The notes under the pieces are model-generated. The model saw only the letters and a list, made by a program, of their open reading frames with translations, did no database searches and was not told the DNA's origin. A DNA stretch of 32,521 nucleotides from positions 1 to 32,521 of IMG/VR virus record IMGVR_UViG_3300030406_006660, one strand, 5' to 3'. This stretch comes from a virus. Both the position numbers and the translations under genes were made by a program. Shown here piece by piece: positions 1-8,725 of this stretch; within the stretch, counting starts at the first letter, position 1, and the number at the start of each line of letters is the position of its first letter.

Positions 1-879
1 ACGAGTCCTCTTTATGCTCTTCACGTAGAAGCTGGTAATGATTTGCCTGCAAAATTTTCTAATGATGGTGATAGGGCAAGATTATTAATCAATGATAATG
101 ATACTGAAGGGTATGTTATCGTACAAAATAGTAAATTTAGTATAGGACAAGCAAATAGTGTATCTACAAATAATTTAACTATAGATGGTTCAGGAAATGT
201 CGGTATTGGGGACACAAGTCCAAATGCAAAACTTGAAGTTGTTGGTTCTACAATATTTGGTAATACGCCTACAGCTACACATAAATTTACAGGTTCTTTA
301 GATATTAGTGGTAGTGTTGATAATGCTACACCAACATTAAAAGTTCACGGTAGTGGCTCAGGAATATTTGAAGTAAAAGGTACAAACGGAACATTATTTT
401 CTGTTAATGATATAATGGAAGGGAGCATTTTTAGTGCAAACACAATAGCAGGTATACCTGTTATAGAAGCATTTAGTGACCAAAAAGTAACATTAGGGTC
501 ACCAAGTGCCCCTGTAACCATTACAGCGCTTTCATCATCAATGGATGTTTCAGGTTCTTTACGTGCTGTACCAAAAACAGATAGTCTTACAGGTGCAAAT
601 AATCTTGACCTTTCAAAGAATACAAACTTTAACATTACAATTACAGGAAATATTACTTTAACTCCAATTGGCTTGAACGGTCGAGATGGACAAAGTGGTA
701 TAATTACTCTTATACAAGATAGTTCAGGTGGTCATTCAATAACTCTTAATTCATTGTTTAAAACGCCTCGAGGAGATTCTATAGCTTTTGACACAACTGC
801 AGACGGCATATCATTAATGTCTTATTATGTGATAAACGCCTCAAACGTAGCAGTTAACTACTTAGGCCCATTCTCGTAA
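1..879 (+). CDS. Tail fibre/structural protein, 3' part only
   Basis: The frame is open from the first base, so the N-terminus lies outside the window; 292 residues are visible. The protein contains the motif GNVGIGDTSPNAKLEV (about bases 190-240), a beta-strand repeat common in tail fibres and appendages of marine phages, often seen before a chaperone domain. Further DISGSV- and VHGSGSG-type beta repeats follow. The last 80 or so residues (NITLTPIGLNGRDGQSG onward) look like the compact beta-sandwich tip found at the end of many phage fibres, and I see no peptidase S74 chaperone domain after it. The next gene starts 17 bases downstream behind an AGGAG ribosome site, so both are probably on one late transcript. 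Likely role: host-contact fibre or a virion appendage. The fibre call is firm; its place on the virion is unknown. Confidence 0.75.
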   Translation, partial: TSPLYALHVEAGNDLPAKFSNDGDRARLLINDNDTEGYVIVQNSKFSIGQANSVSTNNLTIDGSGNVGIGDTSPNAKLEVVGSTIFGNTPTATHKFTGSLDISGSVDNATPTLKVHGSGSGIFEVKGTNGTLFSVNDIMEGSIFSANTIAGIPVIEAFSDQKVTLGSPSAPVTITALSSSMDVSGSLRAVPKTDSLTGANNLDLSKNTNFNITITGNITLTPIGLNGRDGQSGIITLIQDSSGGHSITLNSLFKTPRGDSIAFDTTADGISLMSYYVINASNVAVNYLGPFS

Positions 880-896
880 TGAGATAGGAGTTACAG

Positions 897-3800
897 ATGG
901 CAGGTGGATTCGGATTTTTTGACGAATTAAAATTCAGTACTGAATTTAATACAACTAAAAGTACAAGTACTTCAAGGAATACCTCCTTAGCTACTGCAAC
1001 TAATAGAGCAACTTCTACTTCAAAAAATACGATTACTACTTTTGCAACTACTTTAGAAACTATTACAACTTATGAAACTTCAAAATCTACGATTACAACG
1101 TTTAATACTACCCAAGAAACTGCAACTACAAAAGCAACTTCTACTTCGAAGTTAACCACCACTACTTTTGAAACTACTTTAGAAACTCTTACAAGTAAAG
1201 CTACTTCTACATCTAAATCTACTATAACAACTTTTAATACCAGCAAGTCAACCATAACTTCTTACAATACAACATTGGCTACTGCTACCACAAAAGCAAC
1301 TTCTACTTCGAAGAGTACGATAACTTCTTATAATACAACAAGAGCTACTGCTACAACTAAATCCACTTCTACTTCGAAGACTACGATAACAACTTTCAAT
1401 ACTACCAGGTCAACTACTACGGTTTACAATACAACATTGGCTACTGCTACTACAAAAGCAACTTCTACTTCGAAGAGTACGATAACAACTTTTAATACTT
1501 CTAAATTAACTATTACAACTTTTAATACTACTAAAAGTACGATTACAAAATATAATACAACGTTAGAAACTGCTACAACTAAAGCAACTTCTACGTCTAA
1601 ATCTACTATAACCACGTTTAATACTACCAAAGAAACGATAACAACATATAATACCACGCTCTCGACTATTGAATCACGTTCCACCTCCACGTCAAAAAAC
1701 ACGATTACAACTTACAATACCACACTTTCAACTATTGAAACGAGAAATACTTCTACTTCAAAGTCAACTATTACAACTTTTAATACTACACGAAGTACTA
1801 TTGAATCGAGGTCTACGTCTACAAGTAGAAGTACAATAACAACTTATAACACTACCTTATCAACTGCTACAACTAAAAATACGGCTACTACAAAAAGTAC
1901 AATTACAACGTATAATACTACTCGGAGTACGATAGAAACGAGAGCGACTTCTACGTCAAAAACTACAATAACGACTTTTAATACTACAAGGTCAACTATT
2001 GAATCGAGGTCTACGTCTACAAGTAAATCTACCACTACAACTTATGAAACTTCGAAAAATACAATAACAACGTTTAATACTACGCTTTCGACTATTGAAA
2101 CAAGAGCTACTTCTACATCAAAAAGTACGATTACAACTTTTATAACTTCGAAGAGTACTATAACAACATTTAACACTACGTTGGCAACTATTACAACTTA
2201 TGAAACTACCAGGTCAACTATTGAATCACGAGCTACTATTACCTCAAAACTTACAATAACTACTTTCAATACTACTTTGTCAACTCTTACAAGTGTGGCT
2301 ACAGCTACAACTAAGTCAACTATTACAACGTTCAATACGATTACAACATATTCGACTACTACAACTTTCAACACTACGAAGAGTACAATAACAACTTTTA
2401 TTACTACGAAAGAAACCACAACTACTTTTGCTACTGCAACTACGAGGTCTACAATTACAACGTTTAATACGATTACAACTTATAGTACCATAACTACCTT
2501 TAACACTACTAAAAGTACCATAACTACTTTTAATACAACAAGAAGCACTATTGAAACAAGAACTACAAGTACTTCAAGAACCACCATAACTACTTATAAC
2601 ACTACTAAGTCAACTATTGAAACAAGAGCAACAGGAACTTCAAAAAGTACTATAACTACTTTTAATACTACCAAGTCAACTATTGAAACGAGAGCAACAG
2701 GAACTTCAAAAAGTACCATAACTACTTTTAATACTACAAAAGACACTATTACAATTTTTGGAACTATAACAACTTATAGTACAATTACAACTTTCAACAC
2801 TACAAAGTCAACTACTACGGTTTACAATACTATTACAACATATGGCACGGTGACGGTTTTTAATACCACAAAGTCTACTATTACAACTTTTATTACTACG
2901 TTGTCAACTATTACAACGTACAACACTACAAAATCAACTACTACGGTTTATAGTACAACAACAACTTTTAATACAAATACTACGTATATCACAACGTATA
3001 ATACGATTACAACTTATTCTACCACAACAACTTTTGGCACGATTACGACATACACAACCACCACCACATTTAACACAATTACAATTTATAGCACGATTAC
3101 AGCTCTATTAACTTCGAGAGAAACGAATACAACTTATAATACTTCAAGAAACACTATTGAAACAAGAGCTACTTCGACTTCGAGAAGTACCATAACTTCT
3201 TACAATACTTCAAAGAATACTATTGAATCAAGAGCCACTAATACAACTAAAAGCACTTCAACTTCAAGGTCTACTATTGAATCAAGAACTACGACTACAA
3301 CGTTTAATACGCAAAAAACAACTATTACTTCGTATTTTACATCAAGAAATACTATTGAGTCAAGAAATACAATTACTTCGTATAACACGACTACAACTTT
3401 TATTACTTTTAGAACTACCACATATATCACAACTACAACTTTTAATACGAATACTACTTTTATGACGGTTTATAATACCATAACTACTTATGCAACTTTT
3501 TATGGTACATATAGAAATACTACTACAATTTTCAATACAGGGTATTTCACTTATTATAAAACATTTTTCTTTACCTTTGACCCGAGGTCAGGTGGTGAGA
3601 CAACAAGTAGAAATACTTCAAGATTTACATCGAAAACTACTTCAAGAACCACGTCTACTTTGTTAGGAATCACAAGTAGGGCAACTACAAGAGCAACGGC
3701 AGAGTCAAGGGCGACAACTAAATCTACAGCAACTTCGAAGAATACTATTGAGTCAAGAACTACAATTTTTAATACTACAAGAGCAACAGGAACTTCAAAA

Positions 3801-6257
3801 AGTACAACCACAATTTACGCAACAAATACAGCTTTGATAACTTCGAGGGAAACGAATACAACGTACAATACTTCAAAGTCAACTACAACTACTTATTCTA
3901 CTACTACCGTGTATAACACAATTACAACATATGCTACAATTACAACTTATACCACCTCAACAACTTTTATTACATCAAAAAGTACTACAACAACTTATAA
4001 TACAATTACCACGTATACAACTTCTACAACGTTTAATACGCAAAAAACAACTATTACTTCGTATTTTACTAATAGAAGTACTATTGAATCAAGGTCAACT
4101 TCTACTTCAAGAAATACCATTGAAACGAGGACAACTTCTACTTCAAAAAGTACCATAGAAACACGTGCTACATCAACTTCAAAAGCAACAACTAAAGCTA
4201 CAGCAACTTCGAAGTCTACTATTGAGTCAAGAAGTACGATTACAACTTTTATTACCACTAAAAGCACAATAACTTCTTTTAATACTACTAAAAGTACTAT
4301 AACTACTTACAATACTGCAAAGTCAACTATTGAAACAAGAGCTACTTCTACATCAAAAAGCACTATAACTACTTACAATACCACACTTTCAACTATTGAA
4401 ACAAGGACTACAAGTACTTCAAAAGTTACCACAACTACTTTTAATACTACTAAGTCAACTATTACTGCTTATAATACAATCACTACTTATAGTACGATTA
4501 CGACTTTCAATACCACAAAGTCTACTATTACCGCTTATAATACAATCACTACTTATAGTACGATTACGACTTTTAATACCACAAGGTCTACTATTACAAT
4601 TTTTGGCACTATAACAACTTATAGTACAATTACAACTTTTAATACTACGAAGAGTACCATAACTACTTACAATACCACACTTTCAACTATTGAAACAAGA
4701 GCAACGTCTACTTCGAAAAGCACTACAACAACTTTTAATACAGCTACTTCGAAGACTACGATTACAAGTTTTAATACTACTAAGAGTACAATAACTACTT
4801 TCAATACAACTTTGAGTACAATAGAAACAAGAGCTACATCGACATCGAAGAGTACTATAACTACTTACAATACCACAACAAAGTTTAATACTATTACAAC
4901 TTTTAATACTACTAAAGGTACGTCTACCGTATTTTCTACTATAACAACTTATAGTACAATTACAACTTTTAATACTACTACCACTACCATAACAACTTTT
5001 GCAACTACGAAGAATACTATAACGAGTTTTAATACAACTAAAAATACTATAACGACTTTTAATACTATAACAACTTATAGCACTATAACGACTTTTAATA
5101 CAACTAAAAATACTATAACGACTTTTAATACGACCACAAGTACTATAACTACTTTTAATACTATAACGGTTTATTCAACCATTACAACTTATAATACTAC
5201 TGATAATACTACTACCGTATATAACACAATTACAACTTATGGTACGGTTACAACGTTTAATACAACTACCACAACCACAACTACTTTTAACACAATAACA
5301 ACGTTTAATACTATAACAACGTTTAATACAACCACAACCACCACAACTACTTTTAATACTATAACGGTTTATTCAACTATAACTACGTTTAATACAACTA
5401 CAAGTACTACAACAACTTTTAATACAATTACAACTTATAGCACAATTACAACGTTTAATACAACTACCACAACTACAACTACTTTTAACACAATAACGGT
5501 TTATTCTACTATAACAACGTTTAACACTACTACCACAACCATAACAACTTTTAATACGACTAAAAATACTATAACTACGTTTAATACTATAACGACTTTT
5601 AATACAATTACAACGTTTATAACAGAAACAGCTACTATTACAACTTTTAATACTACTAAAGGAACTTCAACTACTTTTGAAACTTCTACAAGTACTATAA
5701 CGACTTTTAATACGATAACTACTTATAATACCATAACAACTTTTGAAACTTCAACAAGTACCACAACAACTTATAATACTACTGATAGTACAACTACGGT
5801 ATTTAATACAATAACCACTTTTGGTACGGTAACAACTTTTATTACTTCAACAAGTACCATAACAACTTTTAATACAATTACAACGTTTGATACTATTACA
5901 ACTTTTATTACGAGTACAAGCACTACAACTACTTTTGAAACTTCAACAAGTACCATAACTACGTTTAATACCATAACAAAGTTTAATACGATTACAACTT
6001 TTAATACGACCGAAGGTACCGTAACGACTTTTAATACAATTACAACCTTTAATACCATAACAACTTTTGAAACTTCAACAAGTACCATAACAACGTTTAA
6101 CACAACTACTACGACCATAACTACTTTTGACACGACTAAAAATACTATAACCACGTTTAACACAATTACAACGTTTGATACTATTACTGCTTTCTCTACA
6201 GAATTTAGTACGATAACAACTTTTAATACATCCAGGATAACAAGTTATTACTTCTAA
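897..6257 (+). CDS. Giant Thr-rich hexad/tetrad repeat protein, probable fibre
   Basis: This 1,786-residue protein begins with a short unique leader (MAGGFGFFDELK). From residue 13 nearly everything parses into 6-residue units (bulky residue, then N/S/A, then T, then x-x-T/S; e.g. KSTITT, RATSTS) and 4-residue units (FNTT, YNTT). Bulky positions are F, Y, K, R or L. Thr makes up roughly 40-50%; I find no Cys, Trp or His and only one Pro. Even spacing of 4 and 6 puts all bulky side chains on one face of an extended strand, which suggests a beta-structured rod, perhaps trimeric; this is inference. Residues 895-901 (DPRSGGE), almost exactly central, break the pattern. K/R are common in the first two-thirds and rare in the last 400 residues. 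It has an AGGAG ribosome site and lies between a fibre gene and sugar-enzyme genes. I recognise no named family; a very long fibre or whisker is the best guess. Confidence 0.7.
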   Translation: MAGGFGFFDELKFSTEFNTTKSTSTSRNTSLATATNRATSTSKNTITTFATTLETITTYETSKSTITTFNTTQETATTKATSTSKLTTTTFETTLETLTSKATSTSKSTITTFNTSKSTITSYNTTLATATTKATSTSKSTITSYNTTRATATTKSTSTSKTTITTFNTTRSTTTVYNTTLATATTKATSTSKSTITTFNTSKLTITTFNTTKSTITKYNTTLETATTKATSTSKSTITTFNTTKETITTYNTTLSTIESRSTSTSKNTITTYNTTLSTIETRNTSTSKSTITTFNTTRSTIESRSTSTSRSTITTYNTTLSTATTKNTATTKSTITTYNTTRSTIETRATSTSKTTITTFNTTRSTIESRSTSTSKSTTTTYETSKNTITTFNTTLSTIETRATSTSKSTITTFITSKSTITTFNTTLATITTYETTRSTIESRATITSKLTITTFNTTLSTLTSVATATTKSTITTFNTITTYSTTTTFNTTKSTITTFITTKETTTTFATATTRSTITTFNTITTYSTITTFNTTKSTITTFNTTRSTIETRTTSTSRTTITTYNTTKSTIETRATGTSKSTITTFNTTKSTIETRATGTSKSTITTFNTTKDTITIFGTITTYSTITTFNTTKSTTTVYNTITTYGTVTVFNTTKSTITTFITTLSTITTYNTTKSTTTVYSTTTTFNTNTTYITTYNTITTYSTTTTFGTITTYTTTTTFNTITIYSTITALLTSRETNTTYNTSRNTIETRATSTSRSTITSYNTSKNTIESRATNTTKSTSTSRSTIESRTTTTTFNTQKTTITSYFTSRNTIESRNTITSYNTTTTFITFRTTTYITTTTFNTNTTFMTVYNTITTYATFYGTYRNTTTIFNTGYFTYYKTFFFTFDPRSGGETTSRNTSRFTSKTTSRTTSTLLGITSRATTRATAESRATTKSTATSKNTIESRTTIFNTTRATGTSKSTTTIYATNTALITSRETNTTYNTSKSTTTTYSTTTVYNTITTYATITTYTTSTTFITSKSTTTTYNTITTYTTSTTFNTQKTTITSYFTNRSTIESRSTSTSRNTIETRTTSTSKSTIETRATSTSKATTKATATSKSTIESRSTITTFITTKSTITSFNTTKSTITTYNTAKSTIETRATSTSKSTITTYNTTLSTIETRTTSTSKVTTTTFNTTKSTITAYNTITTYSTITTFNTTKSTITAYNTITTYSTITTFNTTRSTITIFGTITTYSTITTFNTTKSTITTYNTTLSTIETRATSTSKSTTTTFNTATSKTTITSFNTTKSTITTFNTTLSTIETRATSTSKSTITTYNTTTKFNTITTFNTTKGTSTVFSTITTYSTITTFNTTTTTITTFATTKNTITSFNTTKNTITTFNTITTYSTITTFNTTKNTITTFNTTTSTITTFNTITVYSTITTYNTTDNTTTVYNTITTYGTVTTFNTTTTTTTTFNTITTFNTITTFNTTTTTTTTFNTITVYSTITTFNTTTSTTTTFNTITTYSTITTFNTTTTTTTTFNTITVYSTITTFNTTTTTITTFNTTKNTITTFNTITTFNTITTFITETATITTFNTTKGTSTTFETSTSTITTFNTITTYNTITTFETSTSTTTTYNTTDSTTTVFNTITTFGTVTTFITSTSTITTFNTITTFDTITTFITSTSTTTTFETSTSTITTFNTITKFNTITTFNTTEGTVTTFNTITTFNTITTFETSTSTITTFNTTTTTITTFDTTKNTITTFNTITTFDTITAFSTEFSTITTFNTSRITSYYF
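2584..2739 (+). repeat. Recent 66-base tandem duplication in the Thr-rich array
   Basis: The stretch around GAGCAACAGGAACTTC at 2626 recurs at 2692, exactly 66 bases later. Only a few differences separate the copies across the unit, in contrast with the diverged codons elsewhere in the array. It encodes two copies of the 22-residue unit FNTT + KSTIET + RATGTS + KSTITT. Confidence 0.85.
3295..3340 (+). repeat. 46-base direct repeat, copy 1
   Basis: These 46 bases encode most of TTFNTQKTTITSYFT and recur without a change at 4024-4069, an offset of 729 bases (243 codons, in frame). A second matched pair (TSRETNTTYNTS, starting at 3110 and 3839) has the same 729-base offset. A segment of about 230-270 bases on each side of the array centre therefore shares one origin, although the middle of the copies has diverged. 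Confidence 0.85.
4024..4069 (+). repeat. 46-base direct repeat, copy 2
   Basis: Identical to 3295-3340; together the two copies flank the non-repeat centre of the Thr-rich protein. Confidence 0.85.
4461..4592 (+). repeat. Second 66-base tandem duplication
   Basis: The stretch from 4461 is repeated from 4527 with only about four base changes. It encodes the 22-residue sequence ITAYNTITTYS + TITTFNTTKST twice. As at 2626/2692, the unit is 66 bases, so 22 residues is the step in which this array has most recently grown. Confidence 0.85.
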
Positions 6258-6288
6258 TAAAAAAATAATCGTTTAGATTTTTTCATTA

Positions 6289-6296
6289 TATTTATA
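6289..6296 (+). promoter_or_regulatory. TATTTATA motif, candidate late promoter
   Basis: The octamer TATTTATA, followed by TATATAACGG, lies 34 bases before the ATG at 6331, in the 73-base gap after the Thr-rich gene. The same octamer occurs at 12332, 14912 and 17159 at similar distances from a start. It is the reverse complement of the T4 late-promoter box TATAAATA, so its direction is uncertain. An AAGGAG ribosome site follows at about 6318. Confidence 0.45.
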
Positions 6297-6330
6297 TATA
6301 TAACGGTTATATTTCTTAAGGAGTTACTTA

Positions 6331-7302
6331 ATGGCTAAAATGCAAAACGAAATGTTCAATCAACAGGATATGAACGAACGCATTGGTGAGTATGAAAAAA
6401 ATAAATATTTGGTTGACAATTTAGAGCCTATAGATAAATTTTTCAGAAAACGTATGAGAAGGTATACTACAGAGTTTTCATACGATGTTATGGCAAACGA
6501 AATACCATATTTTAAAACTATAAATTATACAGAATATGCCACATCTTTTATGATGGTTCCTCTTAGTCAAATAATGAGAGAGCAACAAATTAAAGACGCT
6601 TATTATGATGAAGAAAGTGAAGAATATCCAATATTAGATTGGGTATCATATTTCAGAAGTAATGTAGAAAACAAAGTATCTAACAAGTATGAAGATAGAA
6701 TAGACTTTACAAAAGACCCTCGATACGATAGAGAACTTGAGGCATTAGTAATTTTACCTGGTTCTAATAAAATTAAAAGTAGAATTTGTTTAAATAAACT
6801 AAAGACTATAAAAGAAAGACATGGAGATAAAGTTTTATTTAAACCACACCCTATAACTCAACATCAGATTATAGGTGAGTTAAAAGATTTATTTGGAGAG
6901 TCTTGTATATTACCACGTGAAGCAGATTTGTATGCTTTTATGATGAAGGTTCCTAAAATCTACACGACAAATATTAGTGAATCTTGTTTGTATTCAGTTT
7001 GTTTAGATAAAGAGATTGACCACATTGAAGTTCATCAAGATATGGCTTGGGGTTCTTTCTATCATATTAATTGGCCTATATTTCAATGTGAAGTTCGTGG
7101 ACAAGATACAAAATATTTTATAAATAAAATATTATCAAGTCCTAAATGTGGAATAGTAAATCCTAAAGTAGACTTAAATTGGAAGAAAAAACTTAGTGAT
7201 TATTTAACTTACATACACAAAGAGAGGGAGTTATGGTACGAGGTTTTTGTACGTGATGACCCTATTACAAAACCTGAAGAATTTAAAAAGAAGAAATCTT
7301 AG
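6331..7302 (+). CDS. GT-B-type glycosyltransferase, capsule-synthesis-like
   Basis: This 323-residue protein has a C-terminal half that looks like the nucleotide-sugar-binding domain of capsule-type glycosyltransferases. A strand (ALVILPGSNK, about residues 138-147) leads to VLFKPHPIT with KPHP at 171-174, then an acidic-Leu segment (READLYAFM) and a strand followed by a Ser-rich turn (YTTNISESC). KPHP plus a following Ser/Thr-rich loop is typical of the capsule polysaccharide and CDP-glycerol-transferase-like GT-B families, which include the Kdo-transferring KpsS/KpsC group. The N-terminal 130 residues are not recognised. It opens the sugar cassette behind a good AAGGAG site and the TATTTATA motif; kdsA starts 10 bases after its stop. 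Donor and acceptor cannot be read. Glycosyltransferase: likely; Kdo transferase: speculative. Confidence 0.55.
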   Translation: MAKMQNEMFNQQDMNERIGEYEKNKYLVDNLEPIDKFFRKRMRRYTTEFSYDVMANEIPYFKTINYTEYATSFMMVPLSQIMREQQIKDAYYDEESEEYPILDWVSYFRSNVENKVSNKYEDRIDFTKDPRYDRELEALVILPGSNKIKSRICLNKLKTIKERHGDKVLFKPHPITQHQIIGELKDLFGESCILPREADLYAFMMKVPKIYTTNISESCLYSVCLDKEIDHIEVHQDMAWGSFYHINWPIFQCEVRGQDTKYFINKILSSPKCGIVNPKVDLNWKKKLSDYLTYIHKERELWYEVFVRDDPITKPEEFKKKKS

Positions 7303-7312
7303 GAGTTTTTAA

Positions 7313-8722
7313 ATGAAAAAAGTTTCAGTTTCAAACATAACATTTGGAGGTGATGATACACCTTTAATAGCAGGACCTTGTGTTGTTGAGACATACAAAC
7401 TTGCTACTGATGTTGCAAAACAACTTGTGAAGATAGGAGAAAAAACAAACACTCCTATAATTTATAAAAGTTCTTTTGATAAAGCAAATCGTTCTTCTAA
7501 TTCATCTTACAGAGGACCTGGAATAGAAAAAGGATTAGAAGCTCTAACAAGAGTAAAAGATGAAACAGGCCTACCTATACTTACTGATGTTCACGAAGTT
7601 CATCACGTAAATCAAGTAGCAGAAGTTGCTGACATATTACAAATACCTGCATTTTTATGTAGACAAACAGATTTGATAAAAGCTGCAGCACAAACAGGTA
7701 AAGTAGTAAATGTTAAAAAAGGTCAATTTTTATCTCCTTGGGAAATAGAAAATGTTATTGTAAAAATTACAGAAGAAGGTAACGAGAATATTCTGATTAC
7801 AGAACGTGGTACACAATTTGGATATCAAAATCTTGTTGTTGATATGAGGTCTATTCCTATTATGCAACAATTTGGATTTCCTGTTATCTTTGATGCAACA
7901 CATAGTAATCAACTTCCTGGTGGTAACGGAACATCAACTGCGGGTATGAGAGATATGGTTCCTTATTTAGCTAAAGCGGCAGTAGCAGTTGGTTGTGATG
8001 GTTTATTCTTTGAAACACATCCTAATCCTGAAGAAGCAAAATCAGATGCTTCTACTCAATGGCCTTTAGATAAGTTAGAAGAAGTTATTTCAAATCTAAA
8101 GATGAAACCAGCTAAGGTAGTTGAGGTTCGTCCTAGTAAAGATTTAGGAGAAAGTCAAGCAGAAAATTATGTAGATAATTTAAAAAAGAAAACTTTAGAA
8201 CATCTTGAAGTTGATTTTAATTCTATGAAAGAAAAAGAAAAGCCTATTGAAACTAAAAAAGAAGATGGATTTCAAGGCACAGCTAATCATTTAATGAATG
8301 AACGTAGTTTAACAAAACGAATAGACATTAACAATGAATCTGATTACGCAAAAATAGATAATTCAGTAAAAATAGAATCAGTAATTTCTGATGGGTATCT
8401 TGATACATTGAATCCTACAGAAGTAGATGAGGTTTTAGTTAGTATGTTTGAATTAGCAGAACGTTTGATAGTTTTACATCTTGAACCTAAACGAAGACCT
8501 ATGCAATGGTGGATGGATAAATTTCAATTTTTAAGAGAAAGACACGACCAAAAAGAGTTAGACATTTTTGTAGTTTTTGACGCAAAGCCGGATGAATTAA
8601 AAATGATTACATTACCTAAAAATTACTATCAAAAGAAAAAAGAACAAGAAGATAGATTAAAGAATAAATCAGTTCCTTTAGTTAAGTGGACAGATGGTAA
8701 TAAACCAAGACCAAGGATATAA
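7313..8722 (+). CDS. kdsA: Kdo-8-phosphate synthase (metal type) with an extra C-terminal domain
   Basis: Residues 1-272 are a full KdsA, which condenses phosphoenolpyruvate with arabinose 5-phosphate to Kdo 8-phosphate (EC 2.5.1.55) in the cytoplasm. Signatures in order: IAGPCVVET, YKSSFDKANRSS (K52, K57), TDVHE, IPAFLCRQTD, NVKKGQFLSPW, ERGTQFGYQNLVVDMR, FDATHSNQLPGG and FFETHP. C23, H197, E234 and D245 match the metal ligands of the metal-dependent class (the Aquifex type); the metal-free enzyme has Asn in place of Cys. Usual length is about 280, but this protein is 469. Residues 273-325 are a charged linker. Residues 326-430 (SDGYLDTLNPTEVDEVL, then LIVLHLEPKRRP, QWWMDKF) resemble the distal half of a class I methyltransferase lacking its glycine-rich SAM motif, a weak call. 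It has an AGGAG ribosome site. No kdsB, kdsC or kdsD is visible here, so the host or other phage genes must supply those steps. Confidence 0.92.
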   Translation: MKKVSVSNITFGGDDTPLIAGPCVVETYKLATDVAKQLVKIGEKTNTPIIYKSSFDKANRSSNSSYRGPGIEKGLEALTRVKDETGLPILTDVHEVHHVNQVAEVADILQIPAFLCRQTDLIKAAAQTGKVVNVKKGQFLSPWEIENVIVKITEEGNENILITERGTQFGYQNLVVDMRSIPIMQQFGFPVIFDATHSNQLPGGNGTSTAGMRDMVPYLAKAAVAVGCDGLFFETHPNPEEAKSDASTQWPLDKLEEVISNLKMKPAKVVEVRPSKDLGESQAENYVDNLKKKTLEHLEVDFNSMKEKEKPIETKKEDGFQGTANHLMNERSLTKRIDINNESDYAKIDNSVKIESVISDGYLDTLNPTEVDEVLVSMFELAERLIVLHLEPKRRPMQWWMDKFQFLRERHDQKELDIFVVFDAKPDELKMITLPKNYYQKKKEQEDRLKNKSVPLVKWTDGNKPRPRI

Positions 8723-8725
8723 TAT

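Larger units (their letters stand above)
933..6245 (+). repeat. In-frame array of 18- and 12-base units (hexads and tetrads)
   Basis: The coding repeat runs from residue 13 (FSTE) to residue 1783 (RITS); a second FSTE sits close to the end. A frequent higher-order unit is 22 residues (66 bases): one tetrad plus three hexads, for example FNTT, KSTIET, RATGTS, KSTITT. In the C-terminal third, FNTITT and TSTSTITT-type units dominate. Codons vary freely among units, so most copies are old, but some tandem copies are nearly identical in DNA. The composition opens long false frames on the opposite strand. Confidence 0.9.

Noticed and set aside
1070-6163. Many long open frames on the minus strand and other plus frames within the Thr-rich gene
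   Set aside because: They are Val/Leu- or Leu/Gln-only sequences produced by reading the ACT/ACA-rich repeat in the wrong frame; they have no ribosome sites and follow the repeat exactly.
897-6257. CRISPR-like array
   Set aside because: Units are in-frame coding repeats with variable codons and no constant repeat/unique spacer alternation.
897-6257. Ice-binding (TxT) protein
   Set aside because: TxT motifs are abundant, but the units are 6/4 residues with a charged or aromatic residue each, not the regular 12-15 residue coils of known TxT ice binders, and the locus is a fibre locus.
7313-8722. DAHP synthase or NeuB-type nonulosonate synthase instead of KdsA
   Set aside because: The YKSSFDKANRSS, CRQTD and KKGQFLSPW signatures are specific to Kdo-8-phosphate synthase; the shared barrel and metal ligands alone would not decide.
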